Positions 1 through 11,183 of a stretch of DNA of 64,000 nt are shown piece by piece. This stretch comes from Zygnema cylindricum (lineage: Eukaryota > Streptophyta > Zygnematophyceae > Zygnematales > Zygnemataceae). The position numbers and the translations under genes are program-made. The number at the start of each line of letters is the position of its first letter. Position 1 is the stretch's first letter. The notes under the pieces are model-generated. The model did no database searches. It was not told the origin of the DNA and saw only the letters and a program-made list of their open reading frames with translations. The DNA lies in the NCBI GenBank assembly GCA_037447655.1, contig JBBHKE010001973.1:651954-715953 (forward strand), given 5' to 3'.

Positions 1-745
1 TATACAAAAGGTCACCTAAAGAGAGGCGCCTCAAAAATATCTAAGTATCTAAACCTCGTACTCACAGCTACCTACTACTAAACCGTGGACTAATAAGAGG
101 AATGTACAGTACAAGAAGGTACAATGACAGTGTACTTGTTGTTTGGCCATTGTACGACATGGCCTTCCAAGTGAAGCGTGTTAGCTCGGGAGCCATGGTT
201 CCTCCTCCTGTCTTCTCTGTTGTCCAGTGATATGATGCCACGTGGCAACGCGTGATAGTGTCTCTGAAAGCCGCAAAAAGGTAATTCCAAGTTGGCGGTT
301 GCCTGCGTTACCGTTTGCTCAAGGTATTTTGTGTGGCTAGATTTCCATATGTGCATTTTGTCGATTTACATACGCCACTTTGTTCGTTAGTTAAGTTAAA
401 TGAATTCACCGTCGCATTACTATTTAAATACTTATCACACCCTATGTCTGTATCGATTTTTCTACGAGTCGGCGGATAAGGCGGACGACTGTGTTATCGG
501 CGATGACTATGTAGGACCAAGATCAAATCCTTGTCAAGTCCTAATAATTTTTGTCAAAGGCTAAACTCCTTCCTCCCTCTGTTTCTCTACTTGGCTGCCT
601 AAAGGCAGCCATGGCTATCTAAGTCTCACTGACTGCAACAAGTGTGTAGAATTAGAGTGGTGAATAGAACAAATAACTAGAAAATACTTTTAAACACACC
701 AGATAGACTGACATAAGTAGAACCTAGAAAATACAATTTTCAACA
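1..745 (-). repeat. 3' LTR (partial) of degenerate copia element Z
   Basis: This is the sequence left of a degraded minus-strand copia pol. Its inner border is set by CAACA (741-745) followed by a polypyrimidine stretch, which on the minus strand is a purine-rich polypurine tract beside a TG LTR start. It shares landmarks with the LTRs further right: paired gtaca-type motifs near 107-160, a 'catggc' block, a tRNA-like 'gatcaaatcc' block near 520, and the line 'ctagaaaatac' just before the border. The outer end lies beyond the window, so length and target duplication cannot be given. Confidence 0.6.
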
Positions 746-3700
746 CTCCCTTTATTTCCTACTATACTTTTGGCTTTAGTCCTTAATTTTTCCTACAAAA
801 TATCAATTTGGGAGAGGGGACCGGTTTGGTCATCATATCTGCTACCATTATCCAATCTGGTCTATACTCCAAAGTGATGATTATATTCTCTACTTTCTCC
901 TTGACAAAACTCAGTTTGATGTCTATATGCTTTGCTTTAAAATGATGTTTTGGATTTGCTGCAATTGCATTTGCAGCTTGATTATCACAAAATATTTTTT
1001 GCACTCCATTCTTCATATAACCAAGTTTTAAAAGCAATGATTTCACCCACATCAATTCCTTCACAGGCTGTCAGTATTATCTCTTCCCAAATGCAACCAT
1101 ACATATCTCATTCTTATCAAGTACCGCATTACCCCCTTGGCTGTTTTCTAATCTCTCTTTCTAATGTCATTCAAACTCCTACTTAATATTCCTAACAGCT
1201 GCCGCTATATCGGGCCACGTACAATTCATAAAACAGATTAAGCTACTGACAACCTGTCTATACGAAATATTTATTATAAATTCTCTTTCCTACGGTCCTA
1301 GCTCATCATCAACAATTACAACTCCTCCTTCATAGCTCCCCTCATTTCCCTTCTTTAAACCCATTGAAGTCTTACAACTATCTGCTTTATCCATTTGAAA
1401 ATTTTCAAGCATTTTTTTGATTGCCTCTTTTTGGGTTGGTCTAATTATTTTCGTCACTTCATCTCTCTCCATCTGAATTCCCAAAAAAAAATTGCTTCTC
1501 CCAAATCCTTTATTTCGAATCTACTCTTTAGATTCATTTTCATTTTATTAATTTTCTCCATCAACATAAATTGCAATGAAAATTATATCTTCCTTATCCT
1601 CGATGGGGTAGATGGAAAGATAGGAACTGATTCGCACATATCCCAAATTTGTGAAGAACTCATTTAGTTTTTTAATCCATTGGCGTGGAGCCTGTTTCAG
1701 TCCATAAAGAGACTTTATGTGTCTGCACACTTTGTTTTTTTCCTGTTCCTCCACAAACCCTTTTGGTTGTCGCATGAAGATCTCTTATTTATTTTGCGTG
1801 TAATACGATTGTTTTGATATCCATCTGGGGTATTTCTATGTCTTCGATTGCCACCAAACTTAGTAGAATTTGGTCGGAGGGAAATCTAACAATTAGACGA
1901 AGGTATCATCGTAATCGATCACTTTCCTTTGTGTGAACCCTTTCGCCACTAATCTAGCCTTGTATCGCTAGATGGTGTTAACTTGATTGAGTTTCAACTT
2001 AAATACCCACTTGCATCTAATCGATTTTCTGTACGGTGGACAATCCACCTGCTCCCATGTATTTGTTTCCATAATTGAGCCATTTCATCATTAATAATTG
2101 TTAACCATTTACTCTTTTCCGGACTGTTAATTTTCTCCAAGTAAGTTTGAGGTTCACTCAAACGTCACAGCTTAGTTACCTTATTATTGACTTGTCTATC
2201 TTAAAGCCTTTTGTTGTCGATTCTCCCTCTTTGAAAACCTCATGCCGAAATGGAGGGTAATCTCAGACTTTTCCGAATAATTTAATCTTCTCCCATATCC
2301 ATTGATTCCATTTCCGATCATTCATCGTCCTCTCCTTCGGGTTGAACTGGAAACAGTGGCTCTAAAAATGAGTCATTCTCGGTTAGAGTTTTCTTTGCAT
2401 CTGCAATATCATGCTTAATTGATGTGTTGTTAGAAGAATTTGAATCTGACCCATATTCTGATTCAATTCTAATCTGGCCGTTTTGGTAGATTTGAAAGGA
2501 TCTACAAAATTTCCTTCATCCCTAACAACCAAGTAATTAACTAGAATGATATCATTTTTCCCAAGATCGTAAACTCTATATCGCTTGACATTTTCATCAT
2601 ATCTAAGTAGATACCGCGGCTTTCCTCTTGTATCTAGCTTCCATTCAGATTTTTATGTACTTAGACTGTAAACTTGACTTCCGAAAATCTTTTAGTGTGA
2701 GGCATCAAGTTTTCTCCCGACCTATCTTTCATAAGGTGTTTTACCTTTCATGGTTGAGGTGAGGACTCTGTTCTTAAGATAATTAGCACAGTTCATTGCC
2801 TCTGCCCAAAAGCTTTTTCTTATCTGTCAGCATGCTTCGGGCACTATCTCTTAATGTCCGATTTAATCTTTCAGCTACAACATTTTGTTCCGGATTATTT
2901 GGGATAGTCTTTTGGTGTTGAACTCCTTCCACTTTCAAAAAATCTTCAAACTGATCAGAAGCATATTCCCCCTATTGTCACTCCTCACTCTCTTTTTGGG
3001 TGTTTTATGAAGTTTCTCACTCCATGCGTTATATTATTTAAAATAGATTGGTGTTTAAGATTTTGCTTTCAAAAAAATACAGTTTGGAATACCTAGACCA
3101 ATCATCAGTAATAGTAAGCATAAGTCTCTTCCCTATAACTGATGTGACTTTGGCCGGTCCCCATATGTCAGTATGAACTAGATTTAGGGTTTTTTTTTCC
3201 TTTATAGGTTGCAGTTTTTGGAAAAGGCAATCCATTGGTCTTACCTTGAGCACACCCACTACAGTCACCCAAAGTCTCATTATCTCTAAATCGATTTCCC
3301 TCTGCTACTCCCATCTTTTTCATTTCCTTTATTCTATCTAGATGCTCATGCCCCAATATTTTATGCCAAATCATCAAGTCATTTACACGATTATAGTAAA
3401 GTCATTTTTTTTCATTACTCAAATTCACACGAAACATCCTCTGGCTACCCTTTTCAACTGTGAAGTAAACTTCATCTTCATAGCTAGCTATAAAGATTCA
3501 TTTCTTAGAACTAGTATTAAACCTTTATCACCTAAAACTGATTTAGAGATAAAGTTTTTGTTCAGGTGTGGAATGAAAAGAATATCCGAAAAAGTGATTA
3601 TTGATGTTTTACCTTTAACTAAGACTTTCAGTTCCACAAATCTTTTTAAGCTACTGGTTACCACCCCCCCGTCTCAGTACTCTATCTCTGTAGTAGGGAT

Positions 3701-3940
3701 CTTTGTCATTTTAGTAATCATTTGTTTCCACAAATCCTTTTAAGCTAGTGGTTACCACAACCCCCGTCTCTGTACTCTATCTTTATAGTAGGGATCTTTG
3801 TCATTTTAGTAATCATTTGTTTCTCTCTACACATGTGTATAGAGGCACTTGAGTCAATAATCAACCTTCTTCGGGAGGTTTTTTCACTCCGCCAAAGGCA
3901 CTATTCTACTTATTTAGAATCTCCGTCTCGACCTTCATCT
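746..3940 (-). pseudogene. Ty1/copia pol relic (element Z): RNase H, RT, integrase, GAG-pre-integrase
   Basis: Read on the minus strand from right to left, this holds copia pol pieces in the normal order. A GAG-pre-integrase zinc region (HKILGHEHLDRI ... CSGCAQGK) lies at 3168-3377. The integrase start with VHTDIWGP and TDDWSRY lies at 3038-3280. An RT block with YGLKQAPRQW lies at 1548-1775, an RT end at 1290-1484, and an RNase H/C-terminal block with FCDNQAA and MADMMTKPVPSP-like residues at 783-1064. Stops and frameshifts separate all of these. The RT catalytic box reads YVDG rather than YVDD. Gag and most of the protease are missing and are replaced on the right by gypsy sequence. It is a non-functional relic; the order and motifs make the copia assignment secure. 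Confidence 0.85.
3637..3822. repeat. Tandem duplication of about 93 bp inside copia pol
   Basis: Two adjacent, slightly diverged copies, about 3637-3728 and 3729-3822, each run from 'cacaaatc' through 'gtactctatct' and 'tagggatctttgtcatttt' to 'catttgtttc'. The duplication lies in the decayed protease/pre-integrase stretch of element Z and adds to its disruption. Confidence 0.75.
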
Positions 3941-4022
3941 CCACCTGCTCGTTGAGTTGTGTCAATTTGTAAGTCTAATGTCGACTTATTACCATTTGCC
4001 ACTTGAACATGTAAAGACTCGC

Positions 4023-5642
4023 TTATGTTAGTAGGAATTTATTTTCCTCCACAAACTTATGTGAAATTAAATTTTGTGTAAAAATTGAATCAACCATTAA
4101 TCTTAATGGTTTTCCTTCCACTAAAGACTCGAATCTGATCAAACTGTGTCTGGTGTCATTGTTTCTTAACTGTCTTAACATAGGTTTGTTGTGAAGAATT
4201 TCACCAGAAGGATTTTTCAAACTATGCAATGTAGTCAAAATCATAACAAATTTTGCTATCCTAGCTTTTCCTATCATTAACTTGCCTTCCAGAGTTAACT
4301 CTTTAACTTTTGGATCTGGTTGACTCAACTGAGAACTTTCAGCTAGTTTTTTCCGTTTTCCACCTCATGGGCTTCTTGCTCAGCTAGATATAATGCAAGG
4401 TATAATTCAATATCTTCTTGGAGCCTTTCATTGAAATCAACTTTTTTGAGATAACCTTTATCTCTATAGTCTTTAGCGTAGTGATCTGGACCTCCGCACT
4501 CGAAAAAGTGACTTTCTTTTTGGGTTTTGTGCACTATTTATTGAAATGTCATTCCTCTCCACAGTTATAATAATTAGTTTTCTTCAAATGTGCACACTCA
4601 AATGCTTTACGACCCCTTTTCTGAAAGATAGTGCATGTGGGTATGGTAAGATTAGGTTTCTGGGCATTAGTGATTGGTTTAGGACTCTTAATGTATCCCC
4701 TTCTATTGTTAAATCTGTTTTTTGCATTAACACTCTATCCATGTCTTTGATTTCCCCTAAAGATATTCTGCCTATTTACCAGACATGCATTTAGACCCTC
4801 TTCCAAAAATTCCTCCAAACCCCACTTCGATACTTCATTCAAATTACCCTCGAGTGATGGAGTTTCCCGATTATACCCCAAGTGATATTCTAATTCCAAT
4901 GACTTATATTGTAATTCTTTCAAATTAATAATTTTTTGATGTTTCAGCTCAGATTTCAATATATGATTCAGATGGTTGAAGAAATGCAACTTAGCCATTT
5001 CATTGGTCAAAATTATGACATGAATGTTAGATGAGTGAAATTCCAAAACATAATCTTTTACAGATCCAATCTGATTACAGTTCAGCCACTTTTCTTCTAT
5101 TCTGGATTTATAAGTGAGAGACAAGAAACGTGAATTGATCGCGGTTTTAAAAGCTTCCCAATCGGCATTGTCGTGAATCAAATTAGACTTTCTCTTAGTA
5201 TAATACCAAATATGAACATCACCATTGAAACAACGTACAACAAAAGAAGTGTAATCATTACGATCACAATTTCTAGATTCTAAATAATATTTCATGTGGA
5301 ATATCCACGTATCCAACTCATCAATCTTCTTACCATCAAAGGATGGTGCCTCACTAATAGACAACTTCACATCTCTTATCTTCTTAGGTGTATCATGATC
5401 ATCTTCCCTAAACTGGCATTCCTTTTACTACTCTCACCCTTTTGGTCATTAACATCATTTTTGGTCTGAATTAAGTTAATGAGTTCATCCAATTTCTCAT
5501 TTGAAACATTTACATTTTCTTTAACATCTTTAAATTCACTTTTCAATTCAGAAATTGTTTCATCCACAACAACAACATGATTATCAAATGTTTTGACCAA
5601 TTTCACAGTACGCTTTTTCAACACATTGAAGGCATTCTCCAT
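4023..5642 (-). pseudogene. Ty3/gypsy gag-protease fragment
   Basis: Three minus-strand blocks follow gypsy order. At 5376-5642 is a short helical N-terminal piece starting MENAFNVLKK. At 4735-5370 is a Retrotrans_gag domain with SFDGKKIDELDTWIFHMKYYL and a following W-x-x-F-x-x-A-I-x-x-R-F pattern. At 4343-4534 is a decayed zinc knuckle (FFECGGPDHYAKDYRD, where one knuckle cysteine is lost). At 4023-4328 is a retropepsin region in which the usual D-S-G-S/A-T reads VDSIFTQNLIS, so the protease is probably dead. No gypsy RT, RNase H or integrase follows; on the left the sequence passes into copia pol relics. This is a truncated 5' half of a gypsy element. Confidence 0.85.
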
Positions 5643-6448
5643 TTCACGTTTCTATGCACAATTTGCCATTATCACACAATGAAATCAAACAAAAGGAAAG
5701 ATAGAAAAGAATTTCCCTAAAATAATTGCTGCAGATTTCAAGTCCTATGATTGCACCAATCCAAGACTTCTTCTATTGAACAAATCATTTTAAAAAGATC
5801 AAAATCTTACAAATCAATAAAAAATTGAAAGTAAGTTAGTGCAAATATAATTCTTTAATTTCTCAAACATTGAAATAGAAAGGTAAGAAGTTCCCCACAA
5901 GTTTTGGAACAACAAAATTGAAAGCTCTCAAAGGTAAGATTCAACCACATATTTTGCAACAACAAAATTGAAAACAATCAAAGGTAACAATTTAGGGTTT
6001 GAAAAGTTTTGAGTCATTTTTGGACTCTTTTGCTCTTGAAAAAATAAAGTGCTCCACTTTCCCTCTCCTCCATTAGCAAATTTCCCATTTCCCACTACAT
6101 CAAGATCTTTTCAAATCTAACCTCACATCCTCACCCTTCATGGCTTCAAGCCCTCCCCCTACATATGATTCATCACTAAGAGATGGCATGTTTGTTTTGC
6201 CTCTAAGTAATTGAAGTGAGATTGAGCGGTGGATACACTGCTCACCTCGCCTGAGTCGTTAGGACCTAAGCACGCCGCACATCTAACCAGCGATCGCTGG
6301 CAGTTTTGTCACTTAGTTTCCCTGCTATCCCCTACCATTTCACATTGTGGTTCCACCTACACGGATCTGAACACCCTCACTGGTCAAGGCAGTCGATTTT
6401 TGGGTGAGCAAGCTCCTGCCTAACTTCTAACCAAACTCCAATACCATA
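5643..6448 (-). other. Leader of the gypsy fragment with possible primer-binding site
   Basis: About 800 bp between the gag start and the presumed 5' LTR, with no supported gene. Next to the LTR border (about 6430-6447) the minus strand reads TATGGTATTGGAGTTTGG, which resembles the initiator-Met type site TGGTATCAGAGC over its first six bases. The site is therefore possible but diverged. Confidence 0.4.
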
Positions 6449-6975
6449 TGTAATAAGATTTCTTATCTCTCAAAAAATTCCATTAATACAACCAATTTGA
6501 ACCATACATTCCACACATTGGAAATTACACATTCACATTGAAATTACTCACATAAAGATCAACTTTTAATTAGAAGAAGCTTCAGTCCACATGACAATCA
6601 GCTTGGTCTCTTGCCCTCTTGGCTCAACCCTTCGTTTAAAGTATTTTCCAATGCCCTCCACTTTTAAATAATTATTTTTGTTAACTACTAAAACACTAGT
6701 TAGTTAGTAAAAAGCTCAACCCTTCATTTAAAGTATTTTCCACTGCCCTCCACCCTTAAATAATTATCTCTTAACTACTAAAACACTACTTAGTTAGTAA
6801 AAGATTTCCGTGCAAAATGCCATTGCTCAAATTTGGTATTATGCGCTTCATTTAAAGTATTTTCCACTGCCCTCCACTCTTAAATAATTATATCTCTTAA
6901 CTACTAAAACACTACTTAGTTAGTAAAAGATTTCCGTGCAAAATGTCATTGCTCCAATTTGGTATTATGCGCTCA
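6449..6975 (-). repeat. Presumed 5' LTR of the gypsy fragment with a threefold internal repeat
   Basis: The inner edge starts with TG at 6449 beside the putative primer-binding site. The outer edge is uncertain; a CA at 6974-6975 would give about 527 bp. Inside, a unit of roughly 90-130 bp occurs three times (about 6623-6713, 6711-6843, 6845-6974), each with 'tttaaagtattttccact', 'ccctccac' and 'taactactaaaacacta'. The last two copies also share 'gatttccgtgcaaaatg'. Confidence 0.45.
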
Positions 6976-7691
6976 GGACCAAGATCAGTCAGAATTTCCA
7001 CAAACTTTTCCAAAGGTAAATATGCCTACTTTCCTTTTCGACTTCACCATTTATCTATCATGGCCCTGTACTAGCCAGGCTTGAGTCAACGGTTCGTTGA
7101 ACAGGTTAAAACCTAGGCCAATCAACTCCAACTGACGAATGCAAAAACGTGCGAAATCTCTGACTAACTACTTAGCATTTCTAACCAATCAAATGCTACA
7201 TTTCACTACATACAATTTACGTGCAAAAGTGCGCGCGAATTGGAAAGCGACTTCACACGTTCGCAGGTCACAAATTTTACATGGGAAACTACCTAAGTAA
7301 TTTACAAAATTTGACTAATGACGTTTCGTACTAAAAATCGTACTAAACGAACCATCATTTGTACCTAACGACTATTAGTACTTTATCGAACGTACGCCGG
7401 AAATTCCTCTTCTAATTTGACGCTTAACCCGCTATAACGAACACTCATTTGTAATTTTGACTTCACGTTGTCGCCTAAATACACCAATCACTATAACTTT
7501 TAAAATACAACTCCAAATCGTGCGATTCTTTCACGAAAGTCTAACAAATTCATAACATTATATTCGTGACACTTATATACCTATTTACGAACAACTCTGA
7601 ACCCTTATTACTGTTACTACAGCCGTGTCGCTTGTTGTTTTTATATGATGGTCGACGTTTGTTTCCGTGACAAAAATCTTACCTTTGCCTA
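6976..7691. other. Intergenic, no gene recognised
   Basis: AT-rich sequence with many short 'tac' and 'cgta' words. No reading frame, RNA gene or clear repeat that I can support. Confidence 0.5.
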
Positions 7692-8558
7692 GGGTGTGTT
7701 CCCATGTGTTAAAGTAAGGGTTTTTTTTTGTCTTTGCGGTCAAAAAAAAAAAAAATTGCAGCGAGAAAATTTTATGTCGTACATAAAAATCGTGAAAATC
7801 ATAGTACAATTTGTGGTATTGTGAAACTTGAAATGTATTGCAACTTGTCGTCTTGCTGTTTTTTGACCCACTCCCACGTCAAAATACGCCATCTTCAAAC
7901 TTTTATCTGAAAACGACTCGTGAGTCGGTTTAATTTAAAGGAAATAATAGGATTATATGTTTGCACGTGATTTGAAATTTCAATACATTTTTACAAAAAG
8001 CGAGTACACAAAGAAAAAATTGCAACCTGTACGGACTATTTTCTGTACAAGGGCCGCGGATGGGTCTCGAGGAATGGATGCCACGTCGCAAAAACGAAGT
8101 GTGTGAAGACGCCTCCTTCCCTCTCCCTCTCATACTATCAATTTTATCTCTCATATTTTGGAGCAAAACATGACAATATCAGTGTGCAATAAAAGAGCTT
8201 TGGAAAATGATTCTTTTGAATACCTTTGGTCATATTTTGAGAGCAATTCGAGTGAGAAAAATTGAAAAACGAAATCGTGAAGCCATGGCCGGAAGTTCTT
8301 GAATCAATGACGTCGACACTAGCATAGGTGAGCATGACATCATAACGTCGCAAAACCCTCACCATCTAGAATGATACAAAAAACCATAGATGTCACATGC
8401 GCATAAAACGCACGGAGTAAACTAAAGATTACTACGTACAGTTGGCATAAAACAATTTCAAAATTTTAAAATTCATAGGTAAAATTTGTACTTTTGTTTT
8501 ACTTTCAAATTTAAATATTTAAATATTCAATACCCTAAAATTTGAAACGTGCAACCAA

Positions 8559-9101
8559 CTACACCGCGAATCGTTATTAGTGTGAATGTCTAAATAGTGT
8601 TGAAGAAAATTTACCGTACTTGATGCTAATTAAGAATTTGAAATTCAAAAAAAAAAGGTGTGTTCTAATTTCGGCGTTGGTGCTAATTTGGGAACATCAA
8701 AAATGGAATATTCGACGTACGATTATATGCATTAATATATGTATCCGTACAAAATATAAGAAATCGTACGCCGTCGCGAATTAAAAAAACTCGTACATGC
8801 CATACTAATTTACGTGTCAGACTAATCCCTTTTGTTGAGGGCACGTTCCTATGCGTGCGCGTCTGATGTAATTCATTTTTTGTAAATTTTCATTTGAAAA
8901 GGTACATTTATGTACGGTCTGACATCGACCGTACACCAGACTATTTAGATTTTATTGTACTTTCGGGCTTTACGCTTTTTTGTACGGTACCTTAATTTAC
9001 GTCAAGGAAAAAATAAAATCATGTATCTTATTTGAAAAAAAAATCAAAATTTTAAGAACCCAAATTAGAGTTATTGACACTAATAACGATTCGCGGTGTG
9101 G
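8559..9101. mobile_element. TIR element, CTACACCG family (543 bp)
   Basis: Left TIR begins ctacaccgcgaatcgttatt at 8559. The right end (about 9078-9101) is its inverse, acactaataacgattcgcggtgt, split by few mismatches over roughly 24 bp. There is no coding capacity, so it is MITE-like. An internal stretch near 8920-8950 (cggtctgacatcgaccgtac) resembles 42200-42225, next to another member of the family. Confidence 0.65.
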
Positions 9102-9103
9102 CG

Positions 9104-9340
9104 GCGAGCGGCGGAATTTACGGCGTCTCCAACGGCGGCTTCTTTCTGATGACGGAGTGGAGGACATAAAAATACGCGCTTGCAAATGAAGCAAAACGGC
9201 TCAAGGAAGCCGCCATTGGAGACGCCATAAATTCCGCCGATCACCGTTCAGATAAAAACAAGCGCGTGAGACGCCATAAATTCCGCCGCTGGCCGTTCAG
9301 ATAAAAATACGCGCTCTCATATGACGCAAAACTTTTCAAA
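9104..9340. repeat. GC-rich inverted module 'ggcggaattta...ggcgtctcc'
   Basis: The module gcggcggaatttacggcgtc, then 'tccaacggcggcttc', starts at about 9108. It is answered in inverse orientation at about 9210-9245 (gaagccgcc, ttggagacgccataaattcc) and again at about 9268-9300. A further forward copy follows the right end of the next TIR element at 10284-10375. It is linked each time to '...gtggaggaca...ataaaaatacg'. Function unknown; probably a terminal module of another transposon. Confidence 0.55.
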
Positions 9341-9351
9341 AGTTCATCGAA

Positions 9352-10282
9352 CTACACCGTGTATCGCTATTATCGTTAATGTTTTTTCTATACTTAAAAC
9401 AACTTTTTCCCCTACACACTTGTCCGATTTTTGATTAGAGACCGCCAGTTTAGAGCGTTGTTCCATTAGGCGCTCTCTGTAAACGTCAAAAATTCGTTTA
9501 CTGAGGCGATCGTTCCATTGTGTCGGGTCAGTAACCGACATTTGTTTTGTGTGGCACATTTTGATTGGTTCACGTAATAGATGAATACGATTCTGGTAAT
9601 CTTCAAAGAATCTCTGAGAGCAAATTGTGACCACATATTTGTACCAGCGAAAGGTAAAAAGTGACTTGTACGACGTATTGAGTTAAATATGTACGGGCGG
9701 AAGAAACGTAAGATATGTAAAAGCGTACGAAAATGTCAGAATGGTTAGTGGATACCAACAGAAGCGTGAAACAATATCTTCCGTCAAAGATTTTCTTGCG
9801 GCTTCCGGTGGCCTCGCATCCTCCCTGGCGGAAGGCACATGTCATATGCGACGTGTACCCATCTGGTCGCGCGGTCGTCGTGGATATTTGTTCACTTTTC
9901 CACGAGGCACGACGGTATTCGTTCAGGCGCTGAGAATTGACCTACTCCGGGTCACTTGTTGCGAACTGAAAGTGTCAGACGACGGCGTATCCGATAATGC
10001 ATCCGACGGTCCACGTTTACGCCCATAAACGTGGAGAATCAAATCCCTCATTCAGTAGCCTTGTTTTTCTGACATTTTTTTTTCTTTGGTACGGCACTGT
10101 ACGAAACAGTACGGCTTTCAGTAAACAACGTCATTTTTCCCCTAATGGAACCTTGCCCTTAGAGGTGAGCAACTTATATTTCAATAGCGACCGTCCGATC
10201 AACTGTCGGATAATCGTGCACGTAGAAACAAAGTTTTAAATGACGAAAATATTATTAACCCAAATAGCGATGCACGGTGTAG
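9352..10282. mobile_element. TIR element, CTACACCG family (931 bp)
   Basis: Left end ctacaccgtgtatcgctatt (9352-9371) and right end aatagcgatgcacggtgtag (10263-10282) are inverse with one mismatch. Open frames inside (for example 9741-10028 on the plus strand) have no recognisable transposase features, so I treat the element as non-autonomous. Its right flank repeats the GC-rich module that also flanks the 8559-9101 element. Confidence 0.65.
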
Positions 10283-10736
10283 CGGCGAGCGGCGGAATTT
10301 ATGGCGTCTCCAACGGCCGCTTCCTTTTGATGACGTAGTGGAGGACAGATAAAAAATACGAGCGCGCAAATGAAGCAACGTATTTTATTTTTAATTTCCG
10401 TACAAATATTCGTACATTGTGACGTACGAAATTTACGAAATTTACGAAACAAGCGAATACTACGTAGTTTTCGGGAAAAAGTCCAAATCCGTATGAATTG
10501 GACATCTATGCAAAAATCTCGACGTCTACAACCGTCGCTATTTTGTAAACTTCAAAAATTGTCGCGAGTTTTGTAATCGTCTACAACCATCTCAAATTGT
10601 ACCCACGTCTACAACCGTCACATTTTAAAGTAACTATTTCGTTTTCGAACATATGAACACTCGGAAAAATAGTACGGAGAATCTTCACTAAAAAACAAAG
10701 TAGCAAACTAAGTTACGGTTACATGGGAACACACCC

Positions 10737-11183
10737 TTACATTTTCTCACAGGTCAAAGATAGTCAACGTCTTGGCCGCCATATCTCGTCACACCTGTAC
10801 CATATTTGTCCTTTTGTTGTGCTTGTACGGGTTTGTACATGCTTACGTAAGCGCTTGCGCCCAACCAAAATGACGTATGCGCTTATCATTCCAACCCTAA
10901 AACTGATTCTTAAAAATATTACAGCTGGTTAAACTGCGCGGCCGTAAAACATAACTGGAAGTCGCAAATCTCACCCGACTATTCTGAAAGGGAAACTGAA
11001 CGCTCACGTCCTTTAGCGTGACACCTGTCCCATTTTAACTCTGCCGTACAGTTTTCGATCAAATCGGAGTCGAATCCGAAATCTTTTGTCCGACTGCCAC
11101 CTGTCGTTCTGTCCGTTTCTCTATCTCTCCACCCGTCGCCTCTCTCTCTCGTCGCCACGTGTTCACCTTCTTTTGCACGTGCG
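10737..11183 (+). promoter_or_regulatory. Upstream region of CCDC22 copy 1 with two G-box motifs
   Basis: No gene lies in this stretch. Just before the ATG are two perfect CACGTG palindromes, at 11156-11161 and 11176-11181, within a CT-rich leader (11100-11155). The identical arrangement precedes copy 2. CACGTG is a common bZIP/bHLH site in plants; the role here is inferred. No convincing TATA box was assigned. Confidence 0.35.

Larger units (their letters stand above)
7692..10736. mobile_element. TIR element with nested insertions (Harbinger/Tourist-like ends)
   Basis: Left end GGGTGTGTTCCCATGT at 7692 is matched by its exact inverse ACATGGGAACACACCC ending at 10736. The same pair of ends brackets a 441-bp element at 17275-17715, and the left arms of the two elements resemble each other (both contain 'gtaagggttttttt', a 'cttgaaa' block and a 'cgacccact'/'gacccactc' block). 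The 3-kb spacing here is explained by other TIR elements inside it (8559-9101 and 9352-10282). The GGGTGTGTT start is reminiscent of PIF/Harbinger MITEs, but no transposase and no clean 3-bp target duplication are visible. Confidence 0.5.

Noticed and set aside
3342-3743. Plus-strand frame of 133 codons
   Set aside because: Antisense of the copia protease/pre-integrase relic; similar antisense frames occur at the same place in elements A, C and D (for example 46753, 52144, 63563).
9741-10028. Plus-strand frame of 95 codons within a TIR element
   Set aside because: Overlaps another frame, shows no transposase motif, and is interrupted in context.
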